This document shows, piece by piece, positions 5,847-8,135 of a DNA stretch of 8,135 nucleotides. Below the pieces are notes generated by a model. That model did no database searches, was not told the DNA's origin, and saw only the letters and a list, made by a program, of their open reading frames with translations. This DNA comes from Pseudomonadota bacterium (lineage in GTDB: Bacteria; Myxococcota; Polyangia; GCA-2747355; JACKDQ01). Within the stretch, counting starts at the first letter, position 1. Each line of letters begins with the position of its first letter. The stretch spans positions 1 to 8,135 of the forward strand of contig JAUVBO010000084.1 of assembly GCA_030591195.1 (NCBI GenBank), written 5' to 3'. Both the position numbers and the translations under genes were made by a program.

Positions 5847-6857
5847 CTAGCGGTCGGTGGCGGGGGTCCAGCAGGGGTCGTCGCGCTCGAGCTGGCTGGC
5901 CCAGCGCGGATCGACGCCGGGGAGGGTGAGGTCGGCGTCGACGATGCCGGCGCGGGCCAGGACCTCCAGCGCCTCGGCGCCCTGGTCGGCGCTGATCAGA
6001 CCTCGGCGGCAGCTGTCGAGCAACTCCTGGCGGATCGCCTGACGCCACTTCTCCCCATCGCGGCGGTTGACCAGCTCGTTTGCCACCCGCGTGGCGCCCT
6101 CGAGGGAGATGCTACCGTCGACCCATAGCGCGAGCGCCATCTGCAGCGAACCGCTGCACGCCACCAGGTGAGGGGCGTAGGGGAGGAAGTCCTCGGCCTG
6201 CTGGCGCTCGAGGCGGATGTAGATCCGCTTGACCCCCTCCGCGCGGTCACCGACCAACCGCTTGAGCTCGACGATCGCCGCGGCGTCGTCCTCGGCGACG
6301 CCGAAGCCGACCAGGGTCGTCGCCAGGTCGGCGACGGCGAGGCGGCCGGCCAGCAGATCGGCGTAGAGCGAAAAGGCGGTGGCGTCGCGCTCGAGATCGT
6401 CACCGATCAACACCTCGCGCACCTCACCCGGCGGCAGCTCCGACCGGCGCGCGAGCAGCGCGGTGAGCTTGAAGCCGATCTGCTCCTTGAACCGATCGAA
6501 GCGCCAGGTGCGGACGACACCGAACCAGTCCTTGAAGGTCGTGCCATCGAACTCCAGGCCATCGAGCAGCATCTTGCGCTCGATCACCGGCCGTAGCTGC
6601 GACGGGCTGGCCGAGACGAAGTAGAGCGGCGTCTGCCGGCTGCGCCGCTCCGGTCCCCGGCGGATCTCCTTGAGGATCTGGGTCATCCCGGCGACCGCCG
6701 TCTTGTCCACGGCGAACTCGAAGGGGATCCGCGCCATCCCCTTCATCGAGGAAAACCGGGTCATCAGGTAGGTCCGGTCGATGTCGCAGGTGAAGACCTC
6801 GCCGGCCCAGTCGTCGGCGAAGTCACGTTGGTTGACCGTGCTGATCGGGAAGCTCAC
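5847..6857 (-). CDS. HAD-fold App1-like phosphatase candidate
   Basis: This 336-residue protein carries haloacid-dehalogenase phosphatase motifs in order. Motif I is Asp25-Ile-Asp27-Arg-Thr29 (DxDxT, nucleophile Asp25), motif II is Ser82/Ser84 in YFVSASPSQLR, a motif III Lys is probable (Lys124 or Lys130 in RFKEQIGFKL), and motif IV is IGDDLERD (151-158). The SASP phrase followed by GDDxxxDxxxxxxYADL recalls the App1/LNS2 (phosphatidate phosphatase) branch, so a phosphorylated lipid is a reasonable guess but not proven. Helical residues 165-205 appear inserted between motif IV and a last strand (VKRIYIRLER), and the C-terminal 90 residues are helical and unassigned. There is no signal peptide or membrane segment. 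The start is GTG 6857, overlapping the gpsA TGA in a GTGA (4-nt overlap), with GGAG about 9 nt upstream; this implies translational coupling and a shared operon with gpsA. It could instead be an inactive HAD-like protein, but all key aspartates are present. Confidence 0.75.
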   Translation of the reverse strand: MSFPISTVNQRDFADDWAGEVFTCDIDRTYLMTRFSSMKGMARIPFEFAVDKTAVAGMTQILKEIRRGPERRSRQTPLYFVSASPSQLRPVIERKMLLDGLEFDGTTFKDWFGVVRTWRFDRFKEQIGFKLTALLARRSELPPGEVREVLIGDDLERDATAFSLYADLLAGRLAVADLATTLVGFGVAEDDAAAIVELKRLVGDRAEGVKRIYIRLERQQAEDFLPYAPHLVACSGSLQMALALWVDGSISLEGATRVANELVNRRDGEKWRQAIRQELLDSCRRGLISADQGAEALEVLARAGIVDADLTLPGVDPRWASQLERDDPCWTPATDR

Positions 6858-7876
6858 GGGCGTCCACTCCGCAGCCCGGGAAACTCGCGGCCGGTGGGGA
6901 TCGCCATCAGCTCGCGCAGGGCCTGCTTGACGCCGACCCCCTCGTAGAGCAGCCGGTAGACGCCGCGAACGATCGGCAGCTCGATCCCGCGGTACTCGGC
7001 GTAGTTGTGCACGGCCTTGGTCGTCTTGACCCCCTCGGCGACCATGTGCATCGCCTGCTGGATCTGCTCGAGGCTCTCGCCCTTCGCCAGCCGCTCGCCC
7101 ACCTGGTGGTTGCGCGACAGCGGCGAGGCGCAGGTCGCCATCAGGTCACCGATGCCCGCCATGCCACCGAAGGTGAGCCAGTCGGCGCCCATCGCGTCAC
7201 CGAAGAGGCCCATCTCGATCATCCCGCGGGTCAGCAGCAGCGCCTTGGTGTTGTCGCCGAGGCCGAGCCCGTCGGCCATCCCCGCGGCGAGGGCGACGAT
7301 GTTCTTGAACGCACCACCGACCTCGGCGCCGATCACGTCCCGCCCGCCGTAGACGCGGAAATAGCCGTTGTTGAGCACGGCGTGGAAGCGGGCGAAGACC
7401 TCGTCGAAGGCCGAGGCGATCAGCGTCCCGGCCGGCTGGCAGGCGACCAGCTCCTTGGCCAGGTTCGGGCCGCCGAGCACACCGATCTTGCGCACGCAGG
7501 TCTCCTCGCGCAGCACCTGGGACATCCGCTTGAAGCTCTGCTGCTCGATGCCCTTGGTCGCATGGACCACCACGTGCGCGCCGGTGACATACTCGCCCAT
7601 CTGGTAGGCCACGTGGCGCAGCCCGTGGGAGGGCACCACCAGCAGGATCAGCCGGCAGGTCTCGCAGACCTGCTGCAGGTCGTCGGTGGCCACGAGCTTC
7701 GACGGCAACTGCTTGGCGTCGGGCAGGTAGCGCTGGTTGACCCGCTGCTCGTTGATCTCGGTCACCAGCTCCTTGCTCCGAGCCCACAGCGTCACCGGCA
7801 CATCGTTTTCGCCGATGATCTTGGCCAGGGTCGTGCCCCAGCTCCCGGCGCCAATCACTCCAACGTTCTCGGCCAT
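6854..7876 (-). CDS. gpsA: NAD(P)-dependent glycerol-3-phosphate dehydrogenase
   Basis: This 340-residue cytoplasmic enzyme has the normal GpsA length and organisation. A Rossmann dinucleotide site GVIGAGSWGTTLA (6-18) opens the protein, with Trp31-Ala-Arg33 after the second strand. VVPSHGLR (80-87), HATKGIE (105-111) and LGGPNLAKEL (134-143) form the cofactor/substrate face. AEVGGAFKNIVALAAGMADGL (184-204) contains the likely catalytic Lys191, and GDLMATCASPLSRNHQVG (243-260) supplies the Arg-Asn pair (255-256) that contacts the phosphate. It reduces dihydroxyacetone phosphate to sn-glycerol 3-phosphate, the backbone of phospholipids. ATG 7876 is supported by GGGAG (7886-7882), 5 nt upstream. 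Its stop overlaps the GTG of the App1-like gene; upstream, 84 nt away on the same strand, ends another gene. A promoter cannot be clearly seen; the leader is instead a GC-rich repeat, so transcription may enter from upstream. Confidence 0.97.
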   Translation of the reverse strand: MAENVGVIGAGSWGTTLAKIIGENDVPVTLWARSKELVTEINEQRVNQRYLPDAKQLPSKLVATDDLQQVCETCRLILLVVPSHGLRHVAYQMGEYVTGAHVVVHATKGIEQQSFKRMSQVLREETCVRKIGVLGGPNLAKELVACQPAGTLIASAFDEVFARFHAVLNNGYFRVYGGRDVIGAEVGGAFKNIVALAAGMADGLGLGDNTKALLLTRGMIEMGLFGDAMGADWLTFGGMAGIGDLMATCASPLSRNHQVGERLAKGESLEQIQQAMHMVAEGVKTTKAVHNYAEYRGIELPIVRGVYRLLYEGVGVKQALRELMAIPTGREFPGLRSGRP

Positions 7877-7898
7877 CGCAGCTCCCTCGCTCCGCTCT

Positions 7899-7924
7899 GC
7901 GCTCCCGCTCCGCGCTCCCGCTCC
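7899..7924 (-). repeat. 13-bp tandem repeat in the gpsA leader
   Basis: GCGCTCCCGCTCC occurs twice head to tail (7899-7911 and 7912-7924, plus strand), flanked by further GCTCC words down to about 7882. Read on the gpsA strand it is a purine-rich series of GGAGCG units leading into the real Shine-Dalgarno. It could be slippage-prone sequence or a leader element. Confidence 0.75.
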
Positions 7925-7960
7925 GCGCGCGAACCTTGTGCTTGCCCCTAGACGGGATCC

Positions 7961-8135
7961 CTAGGCCGCGGCGGCCTTGAGCTTGCGCCCGAGGTCGTAC
8001 CCGCGAAGCCGGTTGCCGTAGTAGAGCAGCAGGTTGCGGTCCTCGTGGAACACCCGGTCGCCCTTGCGATAGGCCGCCGGGTGGGTGTGGTAGATTGAGA
8101 AGTGCTTCAACGCGTCGGCGACGATCGCCTGCACA
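7961..8135 (-). CDS. C-terminal end of unidentified protein (possibly PlsB-type acyltransferase)
   Basis: Only the last 57 codons are inside the window, on the minus strand, ending at TAG 7963-7961; the gene enters from the right edge. The visible piece reads VQAIVADALKHFSIYHTHPA, then a hydrophilic stretch, DRNLLLYYGNRLRGYDLG and a Lys/Ala tail. The reading is supported by well-behaved codon usage and by lying in the same direction as gpsA with an 84-nt gap. The LLLYYGNRLRGYDL ending reminds me of the tail of glycerol-3-phosphate acyltransferase (PlsB/COG2937-type) proteins, which would make a sensible partner for GpsA. That resemblance is from memory and short, so treat it as a guess; no catalytic motif (such as HX4D) is in the visible part. 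Confidence 0.65.
   Translation of the reverse strand, partial: VQAIVADALKHFSIYHTHPAAYRKGDRVFHEDRNLLLYYGNRLRGYDLGRKLKAAAA

Noticed and set aside
7007..7951. A 314-codon plus-strand open frame antisense to gpsA
   Set aside because: It mirrors the gpsA coding strand and shows no motif, whereas gpsA is unmistakable.
7947..7965. CCTAG/CTAGG inverted repeat at the end of the right-edge gene as a terminator
   Set aside because: A five-pair stem with a nine-nucleotide loop and no T-tract is too weak; it also overlaps the stop codon.

Overview
The window is GC-rich, densely coding bacterial chromosome. Third codon positions are so GC-rich that long spurious frames run antisense or frame-shifted to most real genes. 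The gene set suggests a predatory- or environmental-type 'deltaproteobacterial' genome (Myxococcota or a relative). It includes a lipoprotein with a short cysteine-rich segment after its lipobox, and a TPR protein with a signal peptide, two membrane helices and a C-terminus ending in Gly-Leu-Arg-Phe. This placement is an inference from protein style; no rRNA or tRNA gene is present to confirm it.

Layout, left to right. (1) 3-1019 (+) is the 3' part of a thiolase gene cut by the window edge. (2) An intergenic stretch holding a two-copy 44-bp imperfect direct repeat leads to 1132-1596 (+), a small protein with two cysteine-pair zinc-ribbon-like units that look like an internal duplication. (3) 1734-3263 (+) is a full-length histidine ammonia-lyase family enzyme with its own Shine-Dalgarno and a candidate promoter. 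Its MIO-forming tripeptide reads Ala-Cys-Gly instead of Ala-Ser-Gly. (4) A hairpin at the convergent junction separates it from a two-gene minus-strand unit: TPR/membrane protein (4641 to 3829), then lipoprotein (3814 to 3281), 14 nt apart. (5) An MscS-family mechanosensitive channel (4761-5741, +) is divergent from that unit. (6) A second convergent junction, with a terminator-like hairpin, precedes a minus-strand run. Read 5' to 3', that run is the C-terminal end of an unidentified protein (possibly a PlsB-type acyltransferase), gpsA (7876 to 6854), and a HAD-fold, App1-like phosphatase candidate (6857 to 5847) whose GTG start overlaps the gpsA stop.

How they fit together: the gpsA unit looks like a phospholipid-precursor operon. 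GpsA makes sn-glycerol 3-phosphate, a possible acyltransferase upstream would use it, and the coupled HAD protein could act on a phosphorylated lipid or related compound. The TPR/lipoprotein pair and the MscS channel form an envelope-related divergent cluster. The thiolase and the lyase are catabolic-type enzymes without pathway partners in view; no other hut gene is present. I see no mobile element, CRISPR array, RNA gene or defence system. The strongest oddities are the natural Ser-to-Cys change in the lyase, the duplicated zinc-ribbon protein, and the gpsA/HAD translational coupling.
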